Shown: positions 1 through 9,270 of the stretch, in pieces
Position numbering within the stretch: the stretch's first letter is position 1
Layout of the letters: each line of letters starts with the position of its first letter
NCBI RefSeq assembly: GCF_040361255.1
Contig: NZ_APNG01000004.1
Coordinates: 124,001-188,000 of the forward strand
Reading direction: 5' to 3'
Length of the DNA: 64,000 bases
Origin: Salinisphaera sp040361255
GTDB taxonomy: Bacteria > Pseudomonadota > Gammaproteobacteria > Nevskiales > Salinisphaeraceae
Notes under the pieces: generated by a model
The model's input: the letters and a program-made list of their open reading frames with translations, nothing else
The model's database searches: none
What the model was told of the DNA's origin: nothing
Program-made: the position numbers and the translations under genes

Positions 1-648
1 GTCTATCAGTATTTCGCGCAGGGACGCGGACAACTCACCAGCAATGTCGCCGAATCCGGCGGTTTTGCCCGTAGCGACGAGGGCCAGCCCCGGGCCGATC
101 TGCAGCTACATTTCATTGCTACTATCGAGCAGGATCACGGCCACAATCTGTGGAACACGATCAAACACCACGGCTATACGCTGCGCGTGTGTGACCTGCG
201 GCCGAAATCACGTGGATATATCGGCCTGAAAAGCGCCGATCCCATGGCCGATGCCCTGATCGACCCGAATTATCTCGATCACCCGGACGATCTCGCCCAG
301 TTGGTCAAGGCTGTGAAACTCGGCCGGCGCATCCTGCATGCCGAACCACTGGCCAAGCATCGCGACCGTGAGCTCGAGCCAGGCGAAACGGTCACGGACG
401 ATGCAGCGATCGAGGCCTTCATCCGCGAGCGCGCGGAAACGATCTACCACCCGGTCGGCACCTGCAAGATGGGCCACGACGACGAAGCCGTGGTCGACGA
501 CCGCCTGCGTGTGCACGGCATGCAGGGGCTGCGCGTGGTCGATGCCTCGATCATGCCGACGCTGGTTGGTGGTAATACCAATGCACCGACCACCGCTATC
601 GCCGAAAAGGCGGCCGATATGATCCGGGAGGATCACGCTGCGACCTGA
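1..648 (+). CDS. GMC family oxidoreductase, C-terminal part (5' truncated by window)
   Basis: The reading frame is open from the first base, and about 215 C-terminal residues are visible. They carry the GMC oxidoreductase C-domain signatures: HPVGTCKMG, which holds the first active-site His, and a final LRVVDASIMP...GGNTNAPT segment that contributes to FAD binding and the active site. Members such as choline dehydrogenase and the alcohol dehydrogenase AlkJ oxidise alcohols to aldehydes with FAD. The substrate cannot be assigned from this part alone. The gene ends at TGA 646-648 and is followed by a small hairpin. The family is secure; betA and alkJ-like are both possible. Confidence 0.9.
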   Translation, partial: VYQYFAQGRGQLTSNVAESGGFARSDEGQPRADLQLHFIATIEQDHGHNLWNTIKHHGYTLRVCDLRPKSRGYIGLKSADPMADALIDPNYLDHPDDLAQLVKAVKLGRRILHAEPLAKHRDRELEPGETVTDDAAIEAFIRERAETIYHPVGTCKMGHDDEAVVDDRLRVHGMQGLRVVDASIMPTLVGGNTNAPTTAIAEKAADMIREDHAAT

Positions 649-661
649 CCTGGCGGGTCGA

Positions 662-684
662 ATGCGCCATTTAGGTGGGCGCAT
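662..684 (+). terminator. small hairpin after the GMC oxidoreductase
   Basis: ATGCGCC (662-668) pairs with GGCGCAT (678-684), starting 13 bases after the stop codon. No real T-run follows, so intrinsic termination is uncertain. Confidence 0.3.
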
Positions 685-1009
685 GATTTCCGTTCGGTAA
701 CCAGACGGCGGCTGCACTCGTGGTTTCTAGCGCATGGCGGCGCTTTCATCGCCGCGGGGCCGAAAACCGCCGTTCACCTCCTGCGCCGGTGTTTGCCTGA
801 GCCTGCGATAAATACGTGCATGCACAATCGGGGTATGCGCGGCTAGCGCTGTAAGCGCCCTGCGCCCAGGTTCGATAACGGCGCTATTGACCGGCGCCAC
901 GGAACCTTCATACCGCCAGCGCCCCTCGACTGCAGGCGCGCATCCCCTGGCCGATAGTTCGTCACGACCGGCTTGCAGCCGCAGCATCCTTCGGATACCT
1001 TCGCATTAA
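685..1009. other. intergenic region without a convincing gene
   Basis: The stretch between the GMC gene and the exporter gene is about 390 bp in all. The only sizeable frame, on the minus strand at 727-987, has no recognisable product and no clear ribosome binding site. The last 30 bases become AT-rich and lead into the palindrome at 1010-1032. Confidence 0.6.
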
Positions 1010-1032
1010 TTATTAGCCAAGGCTAACAATAA
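1010..1032. promoter_or_regulatory. MntR-like palindromic operator
   Basis: The core TTAGCCAAGGCTAA (1013-1026) is a perfect inverted repeat around a central AA, extended outward by TTA...TAA. The TAGC-N4-GCTA core with this spacing matches the form of enterobacterial MntR sites such as the one before mntH (remembered consensus, not searched). It lies 7 bases before the ATG of a putative manganese exporter, so it probably overlaps the transcription or translation start. Control by MntR or another metal-dependent regulator is inferred. Confidence 0.6.
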
Positions 1033-1039
1033 CTGCAAA

Positions 1040-2257
1040 ATGAAAGAAACAGCGCTTTCAGCCATTCCAGCACGGGGACGTGGCTTTGCCGGCTTCGGGC
1101 GTTTCAATGCCCGCTGGCTGGTGCCGTTGGTGTTGTCCGTGTTGGTGGTCAGCGGTACCGACCTCGGACTGCTCGTGCGCGATACGCTTGCCGAGGCCTA
1201 TCTGCAGGTCACGGTATTCGTGGCCGCGACCCTGATCGCGATCTATGCGCTCGAGCAGCGTTTTGCCTTCGATCTGAATACGCGGATGGCGCAGGCCGGT
1301 GTTGGTCAGGTGCCAATCGCGGCTTGTCTGGGTCTGTTGCCCGGTTGTGGCGGTGCCATCGTCGTGGTCACCCAGTTCGTGAATGGACGTATTGGCTTCG
1401 GCGCGCTGGTCGCGGTGCTCGTTGCGACCATGGGCGATGCCGCGTTCTTGCTCATCGCCGCCGCGCCGCAGACCGCCGGGGTGGTGCTTGGCGTGAGTTG
1501 GCTGTGTGCGGTGGCGTTCGGCTGGGCGATAGACGGGTTGCATGGGCGCGATTATCTGCGGCCGCGGCCTGTTGCCAGCCAGGCTCAGGGGTCGTGTGTC
1601 GTCGAGCCAGGCGGTTTCGGGCTGACCATTGACCGTGCTTGGCTGGGGTTGTTGGTCGCGGGCACACCGTTGGCGGTGGCGATCGCCTTTCAGCAGGACC
1701 CAAACGCCTGGTTTGGCGGGTTTGCCGTCTATGAGCCGGTGACCTGGTTCGGCTGTGTGGCCGCGATCGCGGCCACGGCCCTATGGGCATCGCGTATCGA
1801 CGAGTCCCGCACGCACAGCGTAGCGAGGCCGCCGGCCGCAGGCCCGACCAATCCGGTATCGGTGGCATCCGGGCCGTTGGCCTGGGCACGCCAAGCGCGC
1901 TTCGATACGACGTTCGTAACGGTGTGGGTGATCGCGGCCTTCCTGTTATTCGAGTTGGGTATTGTTGCCACCGGTATCGCCCCCGAGGCGTGGTTCGTGG
2001 CGGCCGCGCCGCTGATGCCGCTGATCGGGGGGCTGGTTGGCTTCATTCCCGGTTGCGGGCCGCAGATTCTGTTGACTACGCTTTATTTGAGCGGGATCGT
2101 GCCGCTATCGGGGCTGCTCGCCAATGCAATCGCCAACGATGGCGACGCGTTGTTTCCGGCGATTGCGCTGGCGCCGAAAGCGGCTGTCATGGCCACGCTC
2201 TACTCGGCGATACCCGCCTTGCTGGTCGGTTACGGCGCCTTCGCGCTGGGGTACTGA
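1040..2257 (+). CDS. putative manganese/heavy-metal exporter (ArsP_2-like, about 10 TM)
   Basis: The 405-residue polytopic membrane protein has two halves. Each carries a PGCGG/PGCGP loop (about residues 99-105 and 335-341) followed some 26-30 residues later by an acidic GDA motif (MGDAAF 131-136, NDGDALF 366-372). This inverted duplication is characteristic of the putative 10-TM heavy-metal exporter family, which databases often call putative manganese transporter. The predicted role is export of Mn(II) or a similar cation across the inner membrane. The ATG lies only 7 bases after an MntR-like palindrome and has no visible Shine-Dalgarno, so translation may be leaderless or start slightly downstream. 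The gene is monocistronic and converges on fadD. The metal specificity is inferred from the operator. Confidence 0.75.
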   Translation: MKETALSAIPARGRGFAGFGRFNARWLVPLVLSVLVVSGTDLGLLVRDTLAEAYLQVTVFVAATLIAIYALEQRFAFDLNTRMAQAGVGQVPIAACLGLLPGCGGAIVVVTQFVNGRIGFGALVAVLVATMGDAAFLLIAAAPQTAGVVLGVSWLCAVAFGWAIDGLHGRDYLRPRPVASQAQGSCVVEPGGFGLTIDRAWLGLLVAGTPLAVAIAFQQDPNAWFGGFAVYEPVTWFGCVAAIAATALWASRIDESRTHSVARPPAAGPTNPVSVASGPLAWARQARFDTTFVTVWVIAAFLLFELGIVATGIAPEAWFVAAAPLMPLIGGLVGFIPGCGPQILLTTLYLSGIVPLSGLLANAIANDGDALFPAIALAPKAAVMATLYSAIPALLVGYGAFALGY

Positions 2258-2481
2258 CGTGATAACGCGTTTGACCGGCGCGTCGCAGCCCGGTCGCGGG
2301 CGCCGAGCCGCCGGCGTCTGCGCGAGTGCAGCCGACTGCGACGAGTCAAAAGGCCGGCTGGCCCGTGCCGGCTGTATCGAAACGGGTCGATTGGGTCGCT
2401 TACGATATCGCTCTAATCGAACTGCGTAAGCCATCCGGCGGCGGATGTACGCGGTGTCCGTGGGGCGATGGTCGCATCAAC

Positions 2482-2513
2482 AAAAAAGGCCGCTGGCGTA
2501 GTGCGCAGCGGCC
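2482..2513 (-). terminator. Rho-independent terminator of the fadD pair
   Basis: GGCCGCTG (2488-2495) pairs with CAGCGGCC (2506-2513). Read on the minus strand, the hairpin is followed by six T residues. It lies about 40 bases past the stop codon of the downstream acyl-CoA ligase. The rest of the 2258-2552 gap shows nothing else recognisable. Confidence 0.85.
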
Positions 2514-2552
2514 TCGATCGAGTCAGCATGCACCGTCATGGGTGCGTGCCGG

Positions 2553-4211
2553 TTACTTGTCGCGCAGATCCTTGCGCAGGATCTTGCCGACATTGGACTT
2601 CGGCAGTTCGTCGATAAAGGCGACCTGCTTGGGCACCTTGTAGCCCGTCAGCTCCTTGCGGCAGAACTCGATGAGTTCGTCCTCGGTCAGGCTATCGTCC
2701 TTCTTGACCACGAAGACCTTCACGGCTTCGCCGGTCTTTTCGTTCTCGACGCCGATACAGGCGGCTTCGAGTACCTTCGGATGCTGGGCGACGACGTCTT
2801 CGATCTCGTTGGGGTAGACGTTGAAGCCGGACACGAGAATCATGTCCTTTTTGCGGTCGACGATATAGAAAAAGCCTTGGTCGTCGTAATTGGCGACGTC
2901 GCCAGTGCGCAGGTGCTCGCCGAAGAAGGTCTTTTCGTTTTCCTCGGGCTTGTTCCAGTAGCCGGCCATCACCTGCGGGCCTTTTACGCACAGCTCGCCC
3001 GGTTCACCCGCACCGACTTCATTGCCGTCGTCGTCGCGGATCGAGACTTCCGTGGAGGGCAGCGGCAAGCCGATGGAGCCGTTGTAGTCGTCGAGGTCGA
3101 GCGGGTTGATACACACGCCCGGCGAGGCTTCGGTCAGGCCATAGGCTTCGATCAGCGGAATGCCGGTAATCTTTTTCCATTTCTCGGCCACCGCGCGCTG
3201 TACCGCGGCGCCACCGCCCAGGGTGATCTTCAGGCGCGAGAAATCCAGTTTGGCGAAGCCGTCGTCGTTGACCAGCGCATTGAACAGGGTGTTCACGCCG
3301 GTAAAGGCGGTGGGCTGGTGCTTTTCGAATTCCTTGACCAGCGCGGGAATATCACGCGGGTTGGTAATCAGTACGTTCTTGCCGCCCTGCTGGAAAAACA
3401 CCAGGCAGTTCGCCATGAGCGCGAACACGTGGTAGAGCGGCAGGGGCGTGATGATCAGTTCCTTGCCCTTGTCGGTCCAGGGATCGAGCCAGGTCTGGGC
3501 CTGAGCGATATTGGCGACCATGTTCTTGTGCAGTAGCACTGCACCCTTGGCCAGGCCGGTCGTGCCGCCGGTGTATTGCAAAAAGGCGATATCGTCGGGT
3601 TTGACGCCTGCCGGCTTGAACGTCTGTTTGGCGCCCTTGGCCATCGCGTCGTTGAACTTGACCGCGCCCGGCAGCTTGAAGCTGGGCACCATGCGTTTGA
3701 CGTATTTCACCGCGAAGTTGACGATCGTGCCCTTGACCGTAGGCAGGCAATCGCCGATCTGGGTGGTGATGATCGCTTCCAGCGGCACCTTGTCGACGAT
3801 TTGTTCGAGCGTGGCCGCGAAGTTCTCCACGATCACGATCGCGCGCGCGCCGGAGTCGGAAAGCTGGTGTTCGAGTTCGCGCGCGGTATAGAGCGGGTTC
3901 ACATTCACCGCCACCATGCCTGCGCGCAGGATGCCGAACAGCGCAATCGGATACTGGAGCAGATTGGGCATCATGATCGCGACGCGATCACCCTTGGAAA
4001 AACCGAGATCGTTCTGCAGGTAGGCAGCGAAATCGCGGCTGCGGGCCTCGATATCGGCATAGCTGAGTTCGCAGTCCATGTTGCTGAAGGCAACGGCGGA
4101 ATTGAACTCACGACAGCCGCCTTCGATCAGATCGACGAGCGTTTCGCTCGAGTCGATATCGATTTCCTTGGCGACGCCCTCGGGGTAACGGTCCAGCCAG
4201 ATTTTATTCAC
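2553..4211 (-). CDS. fadD: long-chain fatty acid--CoA ligase (second of tandem pair)
   Basis: The 552-residue ANL-superfamily enzyme activates free fatty acids to acyl-CoA with ATP at the inner membrane, feeding beta-oxidation or PHA synthesis. The AMP-binding P-loop YTGGTTGLAKGA is present. So is the fatty-acyl-CoA synthetase signature around RTGDVANYDDQGFFYIVDRK, leading into the GFNVYPNEIE hinge, and the C-terminal PKSNVGKILRK lysine motif. The start is GTG at 4211, with AGGAG five bases upstream. A close paralogue lies immediately upstream (4345-6000), an arrangement like the Pseudomonas fadD2-fadD1 pair. A strong terminator follows. Confidence 0.93.
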   Translation of the reverse strand: MNKIWLDRYPEGVAKEIDIDSSETLVDLIEGGCREFNSAVAFSNMDCELSYADIEARSRDFAAYLQNDLGFSKGDRVAIMMPNLLQYPIALFGILRAGMVAVNVNPLYTARELEHQLSDSGARAIVIVENFAATLEQIVDKVPLEAIITTQIGDCLPTVKGTIVNFAVKYVKRMVPSFKLPGAVKFNDAMAKGAKQTFKPAGVKPDDIAFLQYTGGTTGLAKGAVLLHKNMVANIAQAQTWLDPWTDKGKELIITPLPLYHVFALMANCLVFFQQGGKNVLITNPRDIPALVKEFEKHQPTAFTGVNTLFNALVNDDGFAKLDFSRLKITLGGGAAVQRAVAEKWKKITGIPLIEAYGLTEASPGVCINPLDLDDYNGSIGLPLPSTEVSIRDDDGNEVGAGEPGELCVKGPQVMAGYWNKPEENEKTFFGEHLRTGDVANYDDQGFFYIVDRKKDMILVSGFNVYPNEIEDVVAQHPKVLEAACIGVENEKTGEAVKVFVVKKDDSLTEDELIEFCRKELTGYKVPKQVAFIDELPKSNVGKILRKDLRDK

Positions 4212-4344
4212 GAATTCTCCTCATGGATCGGCGATGTCGCCGGCGCGCGCGAACGCGCAGGCGTTGTCTACGGTATCGCAGTCACGCCGCGAATGCATGG
4301 GAAAAACCATTATCGCGGCGTGATCGGTGCGGGTTCGGCGTTCT

Positions 4345-6000
4345 TCAGCGCAATTCTTTGCGCAGTATCTTGCCAACGTTGGATTTGGGCACTTCGTCGA
4401 TGAACTCGTAGTGCTTGGGTACCTTGTAGGCGGTCAGGTTCTCACGGCAGTAGTCGCGTACCGCATCCAGGCTCAGGCTGGCACGTTTTTTAACCACGAA
4501 CAGCTTGACCGCTTCGCCGGATTTCTCGTCCGGCACGCCCACCGCGGCGGCTTCGAGAATATCGGGGTGGCCGGCCACGACATCCTCGATTTCGTTGGGA
4601 TAGACGTTAAAGCCGGACACCAGAATCATGTCCTTCTTGCGATCGACGATATAGAAGAACCCGCCGCTGTCCTGGCGGGCGATATCACCGGTACGAAAGA
4701 AGCCATCCTCGGTGAAGGCTTCGGCGTTGACGTCGTCCTTGCGCCAGTAACCGCTCATCACCTGCGGGCCGCGCACGCACAGCTCGCCCGGCTCGCCGAT
4801 CGCCAGGCTGTGGCCGTCGTCGTCGCGGATATCGACTTCGGTCGACGGCAACGGCAGGCCGATCGAGTGGTTGAACTTCTTCGTGTTCAGCGGGTTGCAG
4901 CTGACCACTGGCGACGTCTCGGACAGGCCATAGCCTTCGATGATGGGTTTGCCGGTCACCCGCGCCCAGCGCTCGGCGACCGGTTCCTGGGTGGCCATGC
5001 CGCCGGACATCGAAAACTTGAGCGTGGAAAAGTCGAGCTCGGCAAAGCCATCGGTATTGAGCAGGCCGTTATAGAGCGTATTCACGCCGGTGATGGCCGA
5101 AAACGGATACTGGCTGAGCGTCTTGACGAAACCGGGCATGTCGCGCGGGTTGGTAATCAGCACGTTGTGGCCGCCGACCGAGAAATAGACCAGCGTATTC
5201 ACGGTCAGTGCGAAGATGTGATACATCGGCAGGGCGGTGATGATCAGCTCGCCTTCGTCGCTCATTTCGGGCTTGAACCATTCCTGGCACTGCAAGACGT
5301 TGGCCACCACATTGGCATGGCTGAGCATCGCGCCTTTGGCCGGGCCCGTCGTGCCGCCGGTGTATTGCAGGAAGGCGAGGTCGTCGCCGCCCAGCTGGAC
5401 CGGCTCGAACTGTTGCGAACGGCCGACGTTGAGGGCGGTATTGAAGTCGGTTGCCCCGGGCAGCTCCCAGTTCGGCACCATCTTCTTGACCCGCTTGACC
5501 ACGAAATTGGTGAGCACGCGCTTGATCGGCGACAGCATGTCGCCGAGCTGGGTGGTGATGACCGTTTCCACCGGCACGTTGTCGTAGATCTTTTCCAGGG
5601 TGGCGGCGAAATTCTCCATCACCACCAGGGTGCGCACTTCGGCATCCTTGAGTTGGTGCTCGAGTTCGCGCGCGGTATACAGCGGGTTGATGTTGACCAC
5701 CACCAGTCCGGCGCGCAGCGCACCAAACAAGGCGGTGGCGTACTGCAGGCAGTTGGGCATCATGATGGCGATACGCTCGCCCCGGCGCATGCCCAGCGTC
5801 TGTTGCAGGTAGGCCGCGAACGCGCGCGATTCGGCCTCGATTTCTTTGTAGGTCAGGGTATGACCCATGTTGGAAAACGCGGCGCGCTCGCCATGTTCGC
5901 CACAGCTGTGCTCGATGACATGCGCAAGCGAATCGAACGCGCTCGTGTCGATATCCTGCTTGACCCCGATCGGATAGTTTTCGAACCAGTTCTTGTCCAT
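4345..6000 (-). CDS. fadD: long-chain fatty acid--CoA ligase (first of tandem pair)
   Basis: The 551-residue paralogue of the downstream ligase carries the same set of motifs: YTGGTTGPAKGA, the RTGDIARQDSGGFFYIVDRK region, SGFNVYPNEIE and the terminal PKSNVGKILRK. ATG at 6000 is chosen because GAGGGAGG precedes it and the resulting length matches the paralogue. An upstream in-frame ATG would add 13 residues. The two genes are 133 bp apart, run in the same direction and are probably co-transcribed. Different chain-length preferences for the two copies would be usual but cannot be read from the sequence. Confidence 0.92.
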   Translation of the reverse strand: MDKNWFENYPIGVKQDIDTSAFDSLAHVIEHSCGEHGERAAFSNMGHTLTYKEIEAESRAFAAYLQQTLGMRRGERIAIMMPNCLQYATALFGALRAGLVVVNINPLYTARELEHQLKDAEVRTLVVMENFAATLEKIYDNVPVETVITTQLGDMLSPIKRVLTNFVVKRVKKMVPNWELPGATDFNTALNVGRSQQFEPVQLGGDDLAFLQYTGGTTGPAKGAMLSHANVVANVLQCQEWFKPEMSDEGELIITALPMYHIFALTVNTLVYFSVGGHNVLITNPRDMPGFVKTLSQYPFSAITGVNTLYNGLLNTDGFAELDFSTLKFSMSGGMATQEPVAERWARVTGKPIIEGYGLSETSPVVSCNPLNTKKFNHSIGLPLPSTEVDIRDDDGHSLAIGEPGELCVRGPQVMSGYWRKDDVNAEAFTEDGFFRTGDIARQDSGGFFYIVDRKKDMILVSGFNVYPNEIEDVVAGHPDILEAAAVGVPDEKSGEAVKLFVVKKRASLSLDAVRDYCRENLTAYKVPKHYEFIDEVPKSNVGKILRKELR

Positions 6001-6078
6001 ATGCCCTCCCTCTGGCGTCTTGTTCGGCGCGTCCGGCATGCCAAGCAGCCGGTCGGGCCCGTCCCCCTTGTGGTCTGC

Positions 6079-7419
6079 CTAGACCGTGTCCCGTTCGCGC
6101 ATACTCGCACGGACCAGCTCGCGCAGCGATAGTTGGCCGAATAGTTGTGCTCTGGCCTCCAGATTACGCGAAATCCAGTCGTCCACCTCACGATGTAGAC
6201 GATCGTCGCGGGGTACCGGCGCGGCATTGGGATCGCCACTGCGCACGGCCGCCAGGATCGCGTCCACCTTCAGGCATTCGATATCCTGGCGCGGCAGCAG
6301 CGTGACCGTGGTATCGCCGCTTTCGATGAGCATGTTGGCGGCTACCAGCTGGTCGACGATCGAATAGATATGATCGGGCGCGACGCGCAGATAACGCGAC
6401 AGCCGCGCGATCTGCCAGGGGGGATTGGCGTGCATGAAGTTGTAGCCGATCAGCCCCATTGTCAGCAGCGCGATTCGCTCGCGATCGGCCGCGCCCAGGC
6501 GCGGCGGGTAGGGTTCGCGGGTCAGTTGTTCGGGATGCTGGAGCAAAAACGCCACGCGACAGCCCAGCAGCATGATCTGCCAGGACACATACAGCCAGAC
6601 CAGCATGAGAATGAGGATGGCAAAGCTGGAGTAGATAGCGTTGTAATTACTGGAATTGGAGGCGAACACGGCAAAGCCGAGGCTGGCGGTCTGCCAAAGC
6701 ACGCCCGCGAACACGCCGCCGCCCAGCGCGGCGAGCCAGTTCACCTTGGTGTTGGGCATGAACGCATAGAGCAGCGTGAAGCCGATGCTGTAGAGCACGT
6801 AGGGCACCAGCCGCCCGGCGACATACAGTGTGGTGCCAAACGGTTCGATCGTGCTCAGGTATTCGACCACCGTATTGCTGGTTAGCGATGCGGTCATGCT
6901 GCTGGCCGCCAGCACCACCAGCGGGCCGACGATTAGAATGCTCAGATATTCGGTAAAGCGCCGCCCCAGCGAGCGTAGCTTGCGCACCTGCCAGATGTAG
7001 TTGCAGCCGGCCTCGACCTTCTGGATGAGCGAGATCACCGAATACATCAGCAGTACCACGCCGATCGCGCCGAGTACGCCCACCTGCACGTTTTCGACAA
7101 AACCGACGATTTTGTCGATGATCTCGTCGGCCTGGGCGCCCAGCGGTGCGAGAAAGCGGTGCAGGACCGGGCGCAGCGCATTGTCCACGCCGAATGCCTT
7201 GAGCATGGAAAACGCCAGCGCGAGCAGCGGCACCAGCGATAACAGCGTGGTATAGACCAGGCCCATTGCGCGCAGCGTGATCTGGCCGTCCTGAAAGTCG
7301 CGCACCAGGATCTGGCCAATACGAACACTCATGATGCCCCAGCGCCTGGGGCCCGAGCGCGTTTCCAGGTCGGGCTCCCAAATGGCCTCGTTGAAACGGT
7401 TGCGAATCCGGGTCAGCAT
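6079..7419 (-). CDS. YihY/BrkB family inner membrane protein
   Basis: The roughly 446-residue protein has six predicted membrane helices in its first 300 residues and the family-typical GLVYTTLLSLVPLLALAFS and YLSILIVGPLVVLAAS segments. A soluble C-terminal region follows and looks like a winged-helix extension (RLSRYLRVAPDHIYSIVDQL). The family was once called ribonuclease BN, but that activity belongs to another protein, and the true function is unknown. The frame stays open further upstream to 7719. ATG at 7419 is preferred because it gives the usual family length and leaves room for the divergent phaC promoter. ATG at 7563 is the alternative and would abut the phaC start codon. Confidence 0.85.
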   Translation of the reverse strand: MLTRIRNRFNEAIWEPDLETRSGPRRWGIMSVRIGQILVRDFQDGQITLRAMGLVYTTLLSLVPLLALAFSMLKAFGVDNALRPVLHRFLAPLGAQADEIIDKIVGFVENVQVGVLGAIGVVLLMYSVISLIQKVEAGCNYIWQVRKLRSLGRRFTEYLSILIVGPLVVLAASSMTASLTSNTVVEYLSTIEPFGTTLYVAGRLVPYVLYSIGFTLLYAFMPNTKVNWLAALGGGVFAGVLWQTASLGFAVFASNSSNYNAIYSSFAILILMLVWLYVSWQIMLLGCRVAFLLQHPEQLTREPYPPRLGAADRERIALLTMGLIGYNFMHANPPWQIARLSRYLRVAPDHIYSIVDQLVAANMLIESGDTTVTLLPRQDIECLKVDAILAAVRSGDPNAAPVPRDDRLHREVDDWISRNLEARAQLFGQLSLRELVRASMRERDTV

Positions 7420-7563
7420 GCGTCGAGTTGCCCTTGGTAGCGATGCATAGGCATTGTAACCATCTCTGGCGGCTGCGCTCGCAGCCCCCGTACGAATCGC
7501 CGGCAAGCGCGCGCCGCTGCGCCTTGCCGGTTCTGGCCAGGCATTGCTCAGGGCCGTTTTCAT

Positions 7564-9270
7564 ATGAACGCGATCGCTTTCGATACCGAAATCACACGCG
7601 CCAACGACGGCTCGCCGCGGGCGTTGCGCGATCTCAACGGCGCCCAGGCCTTTGTGGGCTCGCGCTGGGGCGAGGCGCTGTCGTCGGCCGGCGAACTGCT
7701 GCGCGTACTCGCGCTGCATCCGATCTCGCTGGCCCGTGCCCAGGCCTCGCTATCGCTGGAAATGACGCGGATCGCGCTGGGTCGTTCGCACCTGCGCCCG
7801 GCCCCCGACGATCGGCGTTTTACCCATCCTGCCTGGCAGGAGAACCCGGCGTTTCGGCGACTGCTGCAGGGCTATCTGGCCTGGTCGAGCGCATTGCTCG
7901 AGCTCGTGCATGGTCTGCGGATCGGCACCGATCAGCGCCGACGGCTGTTGTTCGTGGCCGAGCATCTGGTGGCCGCGGGCGCGCCGAGCAATCTGTTCGT
8001 GACCCATCCCGGCTTTTACGATGCGGCCACGCGCACGCGCGGCGTATCGATCATTCGCGGTATCCGCCATGTGCTGGAAGATCTGCGTACCAACCGCGGC
8101 TTGCCGCGCCAGGTGGATACCAGCGCCTTCCGGCTGGGGCGCAATATCGCGGCTACCGAGGGCGCGGTGGTCTATCGCAACGACATGTTCGAGCTCATCC
8201 AGTACAGCCCGCGCAGCGCCGAGGTCGATGCCGAGCCGGTATTGTTCTGTCCGCCGCAGATCAACAAGTACTACGTGATCGATCTGTCGCCGGAAAAGAG
8301 CTTCGTACGCCATGCGCTGGAAGCCGGCCAGCAGGTATTCACCATCTCCTGGCGCAACCCGACCGCGACCCAGAGCGACTGGGATCTGGCTGCTTATGTG
8401 CGGGCCACTGCCGAAGCCATTGATATCGTCGGCGCCATTTGCGACGACCAGCGGGTCAAACTGGTCGGCGCCTGTGCAGGCGGGCTGACCGCGGCCGTCA
8501 CACTGGCCTGGCTGGCCGGGCGCGGTGAACAGGCGAAAGTCTCGTGTCTGTCGTTGTTCGTGACCATGCTTGATTCGCCGCGCAGCCGACGCCTGGCGCG
8601 GGTCGCCGACGATGCCGCCGTAACCGCCGCGCTGGCGCGTTCGCAGTTTTCCGGCGTACTCGACGGCGCCGACATGGCGCGCACCTTTGCCTGGCTGCGC
8701 CCGAATGATCTGATCTGGCATTTCGTGGTCAACAACTACGTGCTGGGCAACGATCCGCCCGCCTTCGATGTGCTGTACTGGAACAGCGATACCACCCGCC
8801 TGCCAGCCGCATTGCATGCCGATCTGCTGATGGTCTATCGCCGCAACCGTCTGCGCCGCGGTGCCGATTTCAGTATCGATGGCGTAGATATCGATATTGC
8901 CGCTATCGATCGCGATGTGTTCGTGGTCGCCGGTGCGCGTGACCACATCACGCCCTGGCAGGCCTGCTATCGCTCCATGCAGATGTTTCGCACCAATATG
9001 CGCTTCGTGCTGGGCTCGGCCGGGCACGTGCAGTCGATCCTTTGCCCGCCGGGCGACGAGAGTACGCGTTTCTACGTCAACGACGACTACAGTCTGGACC
9101 CGGCCGCCTGGCGGCGGGGCGCGCGCGAGCAACAGGGCTCGTGGTGGCCGGCCTGGGTCCGCTGGGCCGAATGCCATGGCGGCGAGCGTATCGCCGCGCC
9201 CACGGTCTATGGCAATGAAACCCACGAGCCGCTCGATCCGGCCCCGGGGCGTTATGTCCGCCAGATCTGA
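7564..9270 (+). CDS. phaC: poly(3-hydroxyalkanoate) polymerase, class II-like
   Basis: The 568-residue PHA synthase polymerises (R)-3-hydroxyacyl-CoA into storage polyester at the granule surface. The lipase-like box is GACAG with nucleophile Cys304. Asp460 (in ARDHITPW) and His488 (in SAGHVQS) complete the triad. The length and the PPQINKYYVIDLSP and TISWRNPT blocks resemble the single-subunit class II enzymes of pseudomonads, which favour medium-chain monomers. Its stop codon overlaps the start of the next gene by 17 bases, so the two are translationally coupled. Nearby fadD genes could supply acyl-CoA precursors. Confidence 0.93.
   Translation: MNAIAFDTEITRANDGSPRALRDLNGAQAFVGSRWGEALSSAGELLRVLALHPISLARAQASLSLEMTRIALGRSHLRPAPDDRRFTHPAWQENPAFRRLLQGYLAWSSALLELVHGLRIGTDQRRRLLFVAEHLVAAGAPSNLFVTHPGFYDAATRTRGVSIIRGIRHVLEDLRTNRGLPRQVDTSAFRLGRNIAATEGAVVYRNDMFELIQYSPRSAEVDAEPVLFCPPQINKYYVIDLSPEKSFVRHALEAGQQVFTISWRNPTATQSDWDLAAYVRATAEAIDIVGAICDDQRVKLVGACAGGLTAAVTLAWLAGRGEQAKVSCLSLFVTMLDSPRSRRLARVADDAAVTAALARSQFSGVLDGADMARTFAWLRPNDLIWHFVVNNYVLGNDPPAFDVLYWNSDTTRLPAALHADLLMVYRRNRLRRGADFSIDGVDIDIAAIDRDVFVVAGARDHITPWQACYRSMQMFRTNMRFVLGSAGHVQSILCPPGDESTRFYVNDDYSLDPAAWRRGAREQQGSWWPAWVRWAECHGGERIAAPTVYGNETHEPLDPAPGRYVRQI

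Noticed and set aside
727..987. Minus-strand 86-codon frame in the gap before the metal exporter
   Set aside because: No recognised family, no ribosome binding site and no coding bias beyond the local GC content.
4327..6132. Plus-strand frame of 601 residues opposite fadD
   Set aside because: Antisense shadow of a secure acyl-CoA ligase; no domain and the typical His/Gly/Asp-rich composition.
7420..7719. Extension of the YihY/BrkB protein by 100 residues
   Set aside because: It would overlap phaC by 156 bases and exceeds the family length.
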